From positions 4,502,008 through 4,566,007 of the forward strand of contig CM035362.1 of NCBI GenBank assembly GCA_020137815.1: a DNA stretch of 64,000 nucleotides. The letters run 5' to 3'. Both the position numbers and the translations under genes were made by a program. Source of the DNA: Hormiphora californensis. Taxonomy: Eukaryota > Ctenophora > Tentaculata > Cydippida > Pleurobrachiidae. Positions 11,244 to 20,826 of the stretch are shown here, piece by piece (position 1 is the first letter of the stretch; every line of letters begins with the position of its first letter). The notes below the pieces were generated by a model. That model was not told the DNA's origin, did no database searches, and worked only from the letters and a program-made list of their open reading frames with translations.

Positions 11244-12718
11244 TCTCTTTCTCTCTCTCTCTCTCTCCTTCCATCTCAGTACTTTACTCTTAAACCATCT
11301 CTGTAGTACAGCTGCAGCACAGAGCCCACAAAAACTAATTCACCCGATTGCAGCTCGGCCACGCACCCCTCAATACCACGTGACCCACCGCAGCCAATCA
11401 CAAACGAGGACCATTCCCTGTTGACCAATCAGAATCAAGGACCACTGTCACGTGACTACAGATGAACCAATCAGAGCTCACTTGGGAGATGCACTAATAC
11501 CATTGATCCCTCAAGTGTGTGCATTAGATGTCTGTAATCTAGCACTAGTGAAGCATGCTGTATTATCAATAGAACAAAGATATTTTATGACAAACTTCAT
11601 CGCAATATGCAATGACGATAGTAGGATAATTCCTTAAATTCTGGCGCCCGATTTTGTTGTATGACCCCTTCATAATTACCTGACAAGGAACGAGCTAGAG
11701 AATCAGGAGATTTAATGCATGTGAATTGGGATCTTTCCTTTCTCACACAACATAACAAGAAAATGAATGGTATGTATGTGTCAGGGGGCTGCAGCAGGGC
11801 GATCATCTAGAGTAAATGATTCTAGAGGGGGACCAGCAATCAATTTAGGGGCTGTCAGTCTGTACAGAGAGGGGCTTGATAGAGGAATAGAGAGACGATA
11901 GATAGAGAAAAAGGGAGAGAGAGAGGGATGGATAGAGGGAGTGAGATGTAGGTACTGTACTGCAGCGGGCTGGGTAAATGAAATTGGATAGCTAAACATG
12001 GTGCAAGAGCTGCTGATCATTATTATACATCTGTCTTGTGATGGGGGAGTTAGATGGGAGGCTAGATGGGAGAGATAGAGCTATAGATGGGGGAGAAGAT
12101 ATAAACCTAGTTGGGAGGCTAGATGGGAGAGCTACTTATACAACCTTGTGATATAGGGACAAATCACATTTTGATTAATTATGAGAATTTGAGAAACACT
12201 GTGGAATGTGCTGTAACCGAATGTTGAATTGTTAGTGAGATAGATTCATCTATTAATTTGTCAACATAAAGCAAATGATATCAAAGACCTCTGTAAAACT
12301 TTCAAAGAATCGTGGCCACGATTACAACCCACGCGTGGGTTGTAAATTGAGACAGACCATTCGAAACTATTAGACAATTATTGAGTCAACACAAGATACA
12401 TTATGAAGTATCGTAATATGCTTTGTCTAGAAACTTCTTTGGTGTCTGAATAGAACCAAATTGTCTGAATAGAACCAAATTTTAGTTGTTAAACTTTGAA
12501 GATTTCTATGTTGGAGAGATGGAGATCAGAGGAAAAAAAGAGAAAGTCTGAATTGTTTTATTATAAGAAGAGAGCGATGGAGCACGGGAAACAAAGAATG
12601 AAAAATGATTCACAGCAAACAATGGAATCTGGATCTGGTCCTTGCCGATTGAGGAATAATGCCAGTTTCTTATTTTATGAGTCAACAAAGAGGCAGATAG
12701 AAACAATCGAGAGAGAGA

Positions 12719-12796
<78 letters not shown>

Positions 12797-13291
12797 GATA
12801 GAGAGAAAGAGGAAAATGGGACACTTGAAACAGCTCGGAAGTTGGCATGTAAACGCATCTGTCAGCTGCAACACAATGTGAGAACACCGGTTACCCCTAA
12901 TTCAATTGAAGGGCTACATGCAGCAGTTTATAGCGACTGTACTGCAAATGGTGTCAAAACAGGACGTTTTTGTTTATGAAGGAGCAGCAATTTTCACACG
13001 TTCGGCACATTTAGTTCTTCACGTCCGACACATTCCATCAGTGACGTTATCTTTCAGCGTACTAACCAGCTGTTATTTTATACTATATGTGGAACTACTA
13101 GTAAAAAAGAAGAAAAATGGGACGAAGATATCATTGAATGATGTTATCATTCATTATGAAACTGGATGATTAAAGGAACTAACTAAAGGATAGGAACTAA
13201 AGGCAGGCATATAATAGCACACAGGAGGGAAGCTTTGATCTACTGAATTACAGTTCGTTATTGAGGCATTTAGCCTGCCAACATGTTCACT

Positions 13292-13374
<83 letters not shown>

Positions 13375-13400
13375 TTTTCTTTTTTTCTCTCTATCTCTCT
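10140..13400. repeat. cluster of six (CT)n/(GA)n microsatellites
   Basis: Pyrimidine runs lie at 10140-10258, 11140-11275 and 13295-13400; purine runs at 10345-10435, 10915-10970 and 12708-12810. Opposite orientations could pair into long hairpins. The predicted Ser/Leu-rich and Arg/Glu-rich ORFs of this stretch come from these tracts and are not genes. Confidence 0.9.
10718..10775. mobile_element. divergent CTGTC...GGCGCCAGACAG MITE
   Basis: About 58 bp, from CTGTCAGACCCCGATTTG to GCGGCGCCAGACAG. It shares its right end with the 3280/13708/18144 family. No clear target duplication. Confidence 0.45.
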
Positions 13401-13699
13401 CCACGTGCACCAAAGTACTTGTCCATAGTACACACATACAATGACGTCAGTTTATAACAATCATAGGATGTACCGGGTACCTATACCAAACTTGAAACTT
13501 GAATGGTCACAGTCTCTTGAGACGCAATGTCAAACGGATGTTAGATGCTCTTAGCAAGATTTGTTCAATCCCAAGCTGCTGACTCTACTGTGAATCTACT
13601 GTGAGGGGTATCTGATTCCACTCATTCTGCAACACACTAAACTATGGGGCTATGAAAGAGAACGCTCTGAGAGCTCTGCATCTCAATTCTCAGACAAGT

Positions 13700-13791
13700 A
13701 TGACCACCTGTCTGGCGCCGCGACCCCATCTGAGCGCACTGTCTCAGATTGCGAATCAAATGGGGTATGGCGCCGCCATACAGATAACCAC
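13700..13791. mobile_element. hAT-like MITE (CTGTCTGGCGCCGC family)
   Basis: The element spans 13708-13783, starts CTGTCTGGCGCCGCG and ends TATGGCGCCGCCATACAG. Flanking 8-mers atgaccac / ataaccac match at seven of eight positions, as expected of a slightly aged 8-bp duplication. Confidence 0.7.
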
Positions 13792-13870
13792 CAGCTTATT
13801 TAGAGTGGTTATAGTCCGAATGCTTATACAACCATTTAACTATAGTACTCTCCAGAAAAGGGTAAATTGC

Positions 13871-13964
13871 GATTTGTCCTGTCAGGCCATTGCTCTGACC
13901 ACAGTTCTTGCGCGCTCGCGAGAAATGAGAATAGGGTCAGGCCAATGCTCTGACAGGATTTGTC
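13871..13964. mobile_element. hAT-like MITE (CTGTCAGGCC family) with perfect TSD
   Basis: The element spans 13879-13956 and has inverted ends CTGTCAGGCC.TTGCTCTGA / AATGCTCTGACAG. It is flanked on both sides by GATTTGTC. The core carries a palindromic gcgcgctcgcga. Confidence 0.85.
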
Positions 13965-14439
13965 TGAAAACATATATATACTTTCCCGGACAGTTATACG
14001 GCGAGGAAACAGAGAAATCAATAAGAGGCGACTATAGGGCGACTATAAGGGGGGGGGGGTTGTTGAGTAACCCACCCCTTACTCGACAAGTGGAAATGGA
14101 TACCTTTCACAGGAATTAGAGTTGAGTGAAAACTTTAAGAGATACTTGAAGATGGTAAATATTTTCTGTGCAATACAACTGTATTGAGAAGTCAGATCTG
14201 CAGATTATTATAGGGATGACATTATAATGTACTTTAATCTCTTAAATAGCCCTTTCTAACATATTCGATTACAAATTTTATTTAGTATGCATTTGTAATC
14301 ACATTTATCCCGAAGACTAAGAGGCACAATTCGGGCCTCTAAATATATCCAATCATACTATTATTAAAGCAAATAGGGAAATGATGGGTGATGGTTTTTT
14401 TACCAAATATGGCACAAAATTCCTGGAAATGGCCTTTTG

Positions 14440-14992
14440 CACGTGTTGTCCCTAGAGGGACCCTGGCAACCTGCCAGCTTGAGCCTTAAACTGCACGTGC
14501 ATCCTTGATTCATCTCTCTGCCGGTTGTGTGATTGATCGTTTGCTCGATTTGATCTGTTCACCCCCTGTTCACCACGTTTCGTGAACATGACTACTCAAC
14601 TTCAACACAATCGCCAGCGAGTTTGGAGGAGCCATATGTCCCAAACTGGCGCTGACGCCTATAGACTACGTGATAGAATCCTACAAAAGAGGTGATTATT
14701 ATTCAAAAAATGTTGTCAACACACGTAATAACAAAGTATCAATGGCACTAATAAGAAATGGCAGTAATACGTGAAAGTATTTTGCAAATTGTGCTCCTTC
14801 ATAAAATACTTCAGGACCTGGCAAAAGAGGACCCGTGGTTTTTCTGTCGAAAGAATCGCTGTGGTTAATTTACCTGATAAATTTACTGATTTTAAAAATT
14901 TCAAATGATACTACACTATTTGCTTAGTTTACTGTATGACCATTGACCATCCCCGACATTCGCCCGTAGGGCGAGCGGGCTTACTAGTATAT
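14440..14992 (+). mobile_element. Helitron-like non-autonomous relic
   Basis: Shares a layout with 56590-57252. Both have 'ctgcacgtgcat', a short basic ORF starting MTTQLQHNRQRVWRSH (ATG at 14588) that could be an N-terminal transposon-protein fragment, and a GC-rich hairpin (ttcgcccgtagggcgagcgggc) shortly before CTAGT. A hairpin followed by CTAG|T is the Helitron 3' end pattern. No Rep or helicase domain is present, and the 5' boundary is uncertain. Confidence 0.4.
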
Positions 14993-17900
14993 TCAATGCT
15001 ATAGTACACAAAACCAAGCGGCTCCATTCCTTAGTGGCTCGTGAGTATTTGATTACATTAAATCAACATAAAATATTCCAAATTCCATTATCATGCCCTG
15101 ACTCGGTAACCGAGTTCAGAATAATAAAGATGCTGGGAATTTCAGTAACTATAATATTTATCACCGCTAGAGTTATACTAATTCAAAAGTTCATCAAATA
15201 TAGTATCCTACAAAGAATTAAGAAACAGCGAACGATTACGGATCCCTGCAGATAGAAGCCCCAGGAAATAACCCTAGGAAAAGCCCCAGAAATCCTGAGT
15301 AACAGATAGCAGTAGGTGTAACAGAAAAGATTGTCGCACGCGGCGCCAAGAACAATAGGGCTATTATAGTGAGTAAAGTAAGAGAACATTCAAAGGGAAA
15401 TAATGATAGAGAGAGAGAGATGGATAGTGAGTGAGAGATTCAGAAAAGAGTGAGTGAGCGAGAGTGTGAGAGAGAAATTGATAGTGAGCAAGAGAGAGAT
15501 GGGTAGTAAGAAAAGGGTGAGTGAGAAAGGAGCTGTGCACCATGGAGTGTAATCTCACTTTAGTTAATGTAACAATCTCTCTCCCCTATATGTTATTCTA
15601 ACAATCTCTCTCCCTAGTTAATGTAACAATCTCTCTCCCCTATATGTTATTGTCTCAATAGTGTTGCAGGAAGTGGAAATTAACACACCTGGATCATCGT
15701 GCAAAGAGAGAGGGAGAGAGAAAGATCAAAGAAATATATAGAGAGAGAGCTCGCCTAAATATATAATCTCCACCGAATTAACGCTGTCTCCTAGATTAAT
15801 TATAATTTGCAATTTTAGGATTTTTTGGTACGACTGCATAACTGTAACAGGAACAAGATACAGGTCGGACAGCTTCCTTGGCCCTTATTACACTTCAGCT
15901 TCAACTTCAACTTCACAATTATTTTACTTGGGCCCTCTGCGAAATTTCCCGTCCTCCTTCGGCCTCACACACAGTGTTACTGTACAGCAAAGTTTTGGCC
16001 ATATATATAATAGGGGCCAGGGCGACAAAATGTTACATTGTCGTCGAACATGGTTTAACGCCATTTCTAACTGCTAACGACTAACATGTAAGCCGTTCGG
16101 AATGGCGTTTAACTGTTGAACGTACAGTGCCTTTTGTTTGATAATTAATAAAGTCCATTATTTCAACTGTTCACCCCGAACTTGTGCGTGTGTGATATTG
16201 TGGGCTGTGATACACACTCAAAAAATTAGGCATACGCCCCTCGAATGATATCGGCGTGTCTCCTGCTACGGGTTAGTGCCCCGTAATGGTCAGATACCGT
16301 ATTATTCAGATACCGTATTCCCACTACAAGCAGCACTGTAAAGTTGTCACCCCCCTTCTCGTGCACGGAATGTTTTTGCGCATCACATCACATGTTAACG
16401 TGTGGTGCGCGGCTCAAAATTGATAAATTTCACGTTTTTTACGTTTGGGGGTGACATGACAACTTCAAAAAATCCGACTTTAACCGCCAACGGCCAAACC
16501 ACTTTGGCTAATCCAAAGTTTATCTGACGGGATCAAATGTCAAGCGCCAACCGCAACCGCAACCCCAGCCCGAACCCTAGAAAACCGTGAGCGCTGACAC
16601 TCCAAACTGTGTCAAGGACGCCGGGAATATCGATGAACTCAAGGTTGTACTGGGAGGGTACCTCAGGGGCATTGCTGATACTGATAGACCACCAACGAGG
16701 GGGTACTCGTGTCTTCATGGGGTACTCGTGTGTTCATGGAAACTCCTTGTTGGACTATGCCCTGAACCGATGCACGGACTTCTAGTTGTAAAACCGAATG
16801 AGTTCGGAGGCTGAAGCGTTTGTTTATAATGTGGATGTCTCGACATGACTGCTCAAACTATTTTGAAAATTTTTGAAGAAGAAACACCCAGAATTAATAC
16901 TTATTTTTTTAACGTTGGCCGATTTGAGTAAATTAAACGGAATCTGGTAGAGAATCAATAGCACTAACCAAAAACCCCTAACAACAGCCCTTACCCGCCA
17001 AAATCGATGAAATAATAATAATAATAATAATAATATCGAACATTTTTATCCCGCTATCATGCGTTAAATATGATAGTCCACTACTCGTATTACTCGAACT
17101 AATAGCTATAACTAAAAGAACACCGAGATTATCGTTAAGACTCTCACCGCGTCTATAGCGGCCATCTCAAAGCCAGAGTAAAGCCATAAATAATGCTTAC
17201 TTTGATTAAATTGATTAAAGATAGATAATTAGAGTAAAAAGATGATTAAATAATGAAATAAGTAGATTGGTATAAAATGAAGATGTAAATAAAAAGGGCT
17301 AAGTGAGGGACAATGTGCATGCTAACAGTTTGAACTAAATAAAAAGATAAAAAAGGGGGATGGTGGGGAAATGCGGTAAAGATAAGAAGGAGATATATAA
17401 AAATAAATAAGACGCCCGAAGGACGGGGTCATGAGTCAGGTTGAGATGATACAGTTAAAAAATTAAAAGCATAGAAAATTGATTAAAAAATTATTAAATT
17501 GATTGATTGGTTGATTGATTGAGATTAAAATAGAATTATGATAATGTATAGTGTGGTGATTATGGATGATGCCTTGTCTTTGGGTCTTGCCTTTGGTCTT
17601 GTCTTTGGATTCAGTTTAGGATGCATTATGGACAGGAAGGGTTTAGGATTCTAGTTTTCGTCCTCGGTGTTCCAGGCGCCTTTTTACAATCAGGATAGGA
17701 AGGCACCCAGATTTTAATTTTGCAAGAGAGAAAGAGAAACAGCAATCCGACACCGGGGTCTCAGATAATAAACGCACACCACGATCGGTCACAGAGTAAA
17801 CCTGCAAAGTGGTACAACACCGAAGTGTCGAGAGTAACCCTCGTAAATCCATCATTTTAATTTTGCCCTTTTTTTGACGGAGCTCATCAGTTTTTTTTAA

Positions 17901-18029
17901 AAACTTGCTAGATTTGTAATTTTTCAAAAATTTTGGGTCCAACTTGCTCGGTTTTTAAACGCGCGCCACGCGCATCAAAACCGGCAATCAAAGTATGATT
18001 TTCCGCGCGTTACATCAATTTGGTCAACC

Positions 18030-18270
18030 TTGAGTTTGGTTTGGTCTCGAGCAAGGTAAAGTCCGTTTCAAGCGACTTGACCCGTAATTCTAGGAATTTG
18101 GCGCATTGCGCGTGTATTTACAAAGGGGAAATCCTGAATTTCCCTGTCTGGCGCCGCGAAATGGGGTATGGCGCCGCTCATACAGGAATTTCCAGGAATC
18201 TCAGGTCAAGTCGTTTGAAACGCACTTTAACGTCGCGTTTTGCCTCTGACAGATTCTTGAGTTTGGATTT
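18030..18270. repeat. fold-back element interrupted by a MITE
   Basis: The left arm (tttcaagcgacttgacc...aattctaggaattt) mirrors the right arm (ggaatctcaggtcaagtcgtttgaaa). A 42-bp CTGTCTGGCGCCGC element (18144-18185) sits at the apex, flanked by a perfect 8-bp GAATTTCC duplication. The MITE therefore inserted after the fold-back formed. Confidence 0.75.
18144..18185. mobile_element. 42-bp hAT-like MITE with perfect 8-bp TSD
   Basis: CTGTCTGGCGCCGCG ... GGCGCCGCTCATACAG, bordered on both sides by GAATTTCC. It is the clearest target duplication for this family. Confidence 0.8.
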
Positions 18271-18673
18271 GGAATGCGCTGCAGCCCCCTCATGCGCGCA
18301 CCCCCGCAACGAGGGGACTGAAGGGAATGCCGCGCGCGCGTTTGGCCTGAGCCCGGCTGGGTCGAAAATAACTTTGCGAGCGAAAAAACGGCGGTGCTTA
18401 TAACTTTGGCCCCTGAAGTCCGTTTTGCTTGATTCTTTCACTAGCTGTTAGATCTGACAATTATCTACCTTGCTGTTTTTGAGACAAGTTAATTGGACTT
18501 GAGGAGGCTGAGCAATAGCCGTTCAAAGATTGGTTGTTTTCAAAAAGTGACGTCACAGATCCCTGCAGGGACACTTTGTTTCAAATTTGAATTAAAATCT
18601 CGAACTTTTCAACACTACTTTAAACAAATTAATTTGAGGCGCGCGCCCGTGCGTTTTCAAATATTCCACTGTA

Positions 18674-19981
18674 GTGTCTAGTATGGCAATGGACCATGCT
18701 AATGACACAGATCCAGCCGTCTTTGCTGCTGTACTCTCTGAGCTGAAAGAGGATGCCAGAACACCGGTTAAGGAGGTTATTGAAGTTTATGACCCTTCTC
18801 TGGACTATGAGGAAAACCTCAGCAAACTGGAGGCTATCCCAGCTAGTAATCTGGAGGCAACTGCTATCTTCCTTGGCCAAGAGGTTAGATGCGTGGCGTC
18901 TGGAGTGCAGAAATACCATTCAGTAACAACCCTGGCTGACTGGATCATCATGCGGATAGAGGGATTTGGTCCCCAAACATGCAGCGAGTGTACCGAAAAG
19001 TATTCCGTGAAGAGAAATGAAAATCCCCCTGCTCGGTGCTTCATCTGTGGTGGCGGTCTGCACAACTGTGCAAAGATACGAGAAGAGGCCAGCAGCACTG
19101 CTATCAAAAGCCGAATTTGGGTGTGCTCCCCTTGCCTCGGTAAACAAACTCTGGAAAGGTTTACTAGCCATTTACCTGACGGTGGTCCAGATCCTAGTCA
19201 TAACTCGACCAGACGTAGTTCAAACCGAGAGCAGATCCTGGGAAGGCACATCAGTAGAACTGCAGAGGAACGAGAGGACCTACCGGACCCAGCGGAACAG
19301 GGAGAGAGGGGTGTTCCAGGAAACGAAGTGTGTAGGTTTTATTTGCAAAGGAGGTGCAGACACGGGAGAGATGGGACGAAGCTAGTTAGTGGCAGATCTT
19401 GTCCCAAATCTCACCCTACACTGTGCAAAAAGTTTTGCAACTATGGATCTATGAGGAGCGTTGGATGCCAGAACACTGAATGTAACTTTTTCCATCCTCC
19501 ACTATGTAAGAATTCTGAGTTACGGCACCAGTGTTATAAACTGAGCTGTACCAAACATCACTTGAAGGACACCCTGAGGACTAGGCCTGGAGAAGGAACA
19601 TCACGTGGGACTGGAAATGAGAGGAACCGCCGTGAAAGAATCCCTTCAGCCCAATCACGAACCACAGGTCAAAACCAAGCACCTGATACAGGACCTTGGT
19701 CAAGTGAACCCAGTAGGGCGAGGGTGTCGAGTGGAGTACAATGGTCCCAGTCTCAGAATCAGAGACCTGGACCAGATGCTGCTTTTTTAGAGGCAGTCCT
19801 CGACCGGCTGAGGGACTCAATAGCCGGGATAGTGAGAACAGAGATGAGGAACCGTCCAGAGCCAGAACCAGCTCTACTTCCAGACCAGTTATACTCCCAA
19901 CACACCCAACCGGCTCAACTGCCGGCAGGAACAGGCTACACCTTCAGCCCTCATCAGCAGAGGGGGAGACGAACGTATTAG
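18674..19981 (+). CDS. LINE ORF1, zinc-finger protein (435 aa)
   Basis: Probable RNA-binding chaperone of the retrotransposon. Residues about 95-155 carry Cys pairs (CSECTEK, CFICGGGLHNC, VCSPC) like a treble-clef or RING-like finger. Residues about 215-300 hold three CCCH-type motifs: CRFYLQRRC...CPKSH, CKKFCNYG...CNFFH and CYKLSCTKHH. The C-terminal third is polar and low in complexity, rich in Arg, Ser, Gln and Pro. The ATG at 18674 opens the frame, and TAG at 19979 falls inside the overlapping ORF2. CCCH finger ORF1s occur in several animal LINE lineages; assignment beyond that is inference. Confidence 0.8.
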   Translation: MSSMAMDHANDTDPAVFAAVLSELKEDARTPVKEVIEVYDPSLDYEENLSKLEAIPASNLEATAIFLGQEVRCVASGVQKYHSVTTLADWIIMRIEGFGPQTCSECTEKYSVKRNENPPARCFICGGGLHNCAKIREEASSTAIKSRIWVCSPCLGKQTLERFTSHLPDGGPDPSHNSTRRSSNREQILGRHISRTAEEREDLPDPAEQGERGVPGNEVCRFYLQRRCRHGRDGTKLVSGRSCPKSHPTLCKKFCNYGSMRSVGCQNTECNFFHPPLCKNSELRHQCYKLSCTKHHLKDTLRTRPGEGTSRGTGNERNRRERIPSAQSRTTGQNQAPDTGPWSSEPSRARVSSGVQWSQSQNQRPGPDAAFLEAVLDRLRDSIAGIVRTEMRNRPEPEPALLPDQLYSQHTQPAQLPAGTGYTFSPHQQRGRRTY

Positions 19982-20826
19982 CGTTTGAGAAACCCTCAGT
20001 TCCCAGCAACCTTTCCAAACTTATGCTGCTAAATGCTCGCAGTCTAAACCCGAGTGCAAGTAGCGAAACTAGGTACAAGCTGGAGAATCTTAAAGACACT
20101 ATTTGCAACTCTGATATTCCTGCCATGGCCGTAGCCATTACTGAAACTTGGTGGCGGGCTGAATTTTCAGATGCCCAGGTGGGTATCCCCGGTTATTCTG
20201 TTATACGCAGTGATCGGGACGGCAGGGTGGGAGGTGGCTGTGCCCTTTATCTTCATTCATCCTTGTCCCCCTCTGATCAGGTTGCTTTCTCAGATAACTG
20301 TAATAGTGTCGTTGCAGTCTACATTCCTAAATCAAACTTCGTTATTGCAACAGTTTACAGGGCCCCCACATCAAACCCACTCCAAGTTATCGGAATCCTG
20401 GAGGAGTTTATTCAACGCCATTCCTCCGGTGATTGTCCTCCTGAGGTTTTTGTGCTAGGTGACTTCAATATGCCCCATGTAAACTGGTCAAATCTTCCAA
20501 CCGACCAGAGTAACTCCCTGGTTGAATTTGCTGAGAAAAATTTTCTTACCCAACTAGTGACGGAGCCCACGAGAGGTAAGAGTATCTTGGACATTGTTCT
20601 TACTAATAGAATGGACTATGTCCTCGACATGGATGTAACGGCGACCCAAATGTCTGACCACGCTCTCGTTTCTTGCATTCTGGGAGTTGGGCTGAAACAG
20701 GCAAAGTCAGACTGCAAACGAGCTGCTAGAGGGTTCAAGGCACTTGATTACCACAATGCTGACTTCACTGGAGCACGTGATGGAGCTAGAAGCTATCAAC
20801 TGGGACGAACACTTAGCTCCATATGA
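19741..20826 (+). CDS. LINE ORF2, endonuclease part
   Basis: An AP-like endonuclease domain lies at about 20020-20690: LLNARSLN, ITETWWRAE, RDGRVGGGCALYLH, VYRAPTSN, VLGDFNMPHVNW, LDIVLTNR and MSDHALVSC. The catalytic ETW, GDFN and SDH motifs are all present. The ORF starts by overlapping ORF1 by about 240 bp, in a different frame. It runs out of frame at about 20770. Homologous LINEs carry EN and RT in one ORF, so the frame is expected to continue into the next entry. The extra base is most simply one G of the GG at 20770-20771. Confidence 0.85.
   Translation: MVPVSESETWTRCCFFRGSPRPAEGLNSRDSENRDEEPSRARTSSTSRPVILPTHPTGSTAGRNRLHLQPSSAEGETNVLAFEKPSVPSNLSKLMLLNARSLNPSASSETRYKLENLKDTICNSDIPAMAVAITETWWRAEFSDAQVGIPGYSVIRSDRDGRVGGGCALYLHSSLSPSDQVAFSDNCNSVVAVYIPKSNFVIATVYRAPTSNPLQVIGILEEFIQRHSSGDCPPEVFVLGDFNMPHVNWSNLPTDQSNSLVEFAEKNFLTQLVTEPTRGKSILDIVLTNRMDYVLDMDVTATQMSDHALVSCILGVGLKQAKSDCKRAARGFKALDYHNADFTGARDGARSYQLGRTLSSI

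Larger units (their letters stand above)
8381..18560. other. gene-free stretch, repeat-rich
   Basis: I found no exon set I can support. It holds long (CT/GA)n tracts at 10140-10258, 10345-10435, 10915-10970, 11140-11275, 12708-12810 and 13295-13400. It also holds MITEs at 9364, 10718, 13708 and 13879, a Helitron-like relic at 14440-14992 and a perfect palindrome ACAACCCACGCGTGGGTTGT near 12326. Three CCAAT boxes and a CACGTG occur at 11375-11470, and an (AAT)n run at 17005-17035. Open frames here are low-complexity or lack coding character. Confidence 0.6.

Noticed and set aside
11375-11470. Promoter with three CCAAT boxes and a CACGTG
   Set aside because: No transcribed unit follows that I can support, and the same motif set is carried by the CAGGAACCGACC MITEs, so it is probably a decayed element.
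13652-14119. 155-codon plus-strand ORF
   Set aside because: It runs through two MITEs with target duplications (13708 and 13879), so its sequence is mostly transposon ends.
18020-18403. 127-codon ORF upstream of the LINE, with an 87-codon mirror on the other strand
   Set aside because: It spans a fold-back and a nested MITE. It lacks coding features, and the mirror ORF reflects the inverted repeat.
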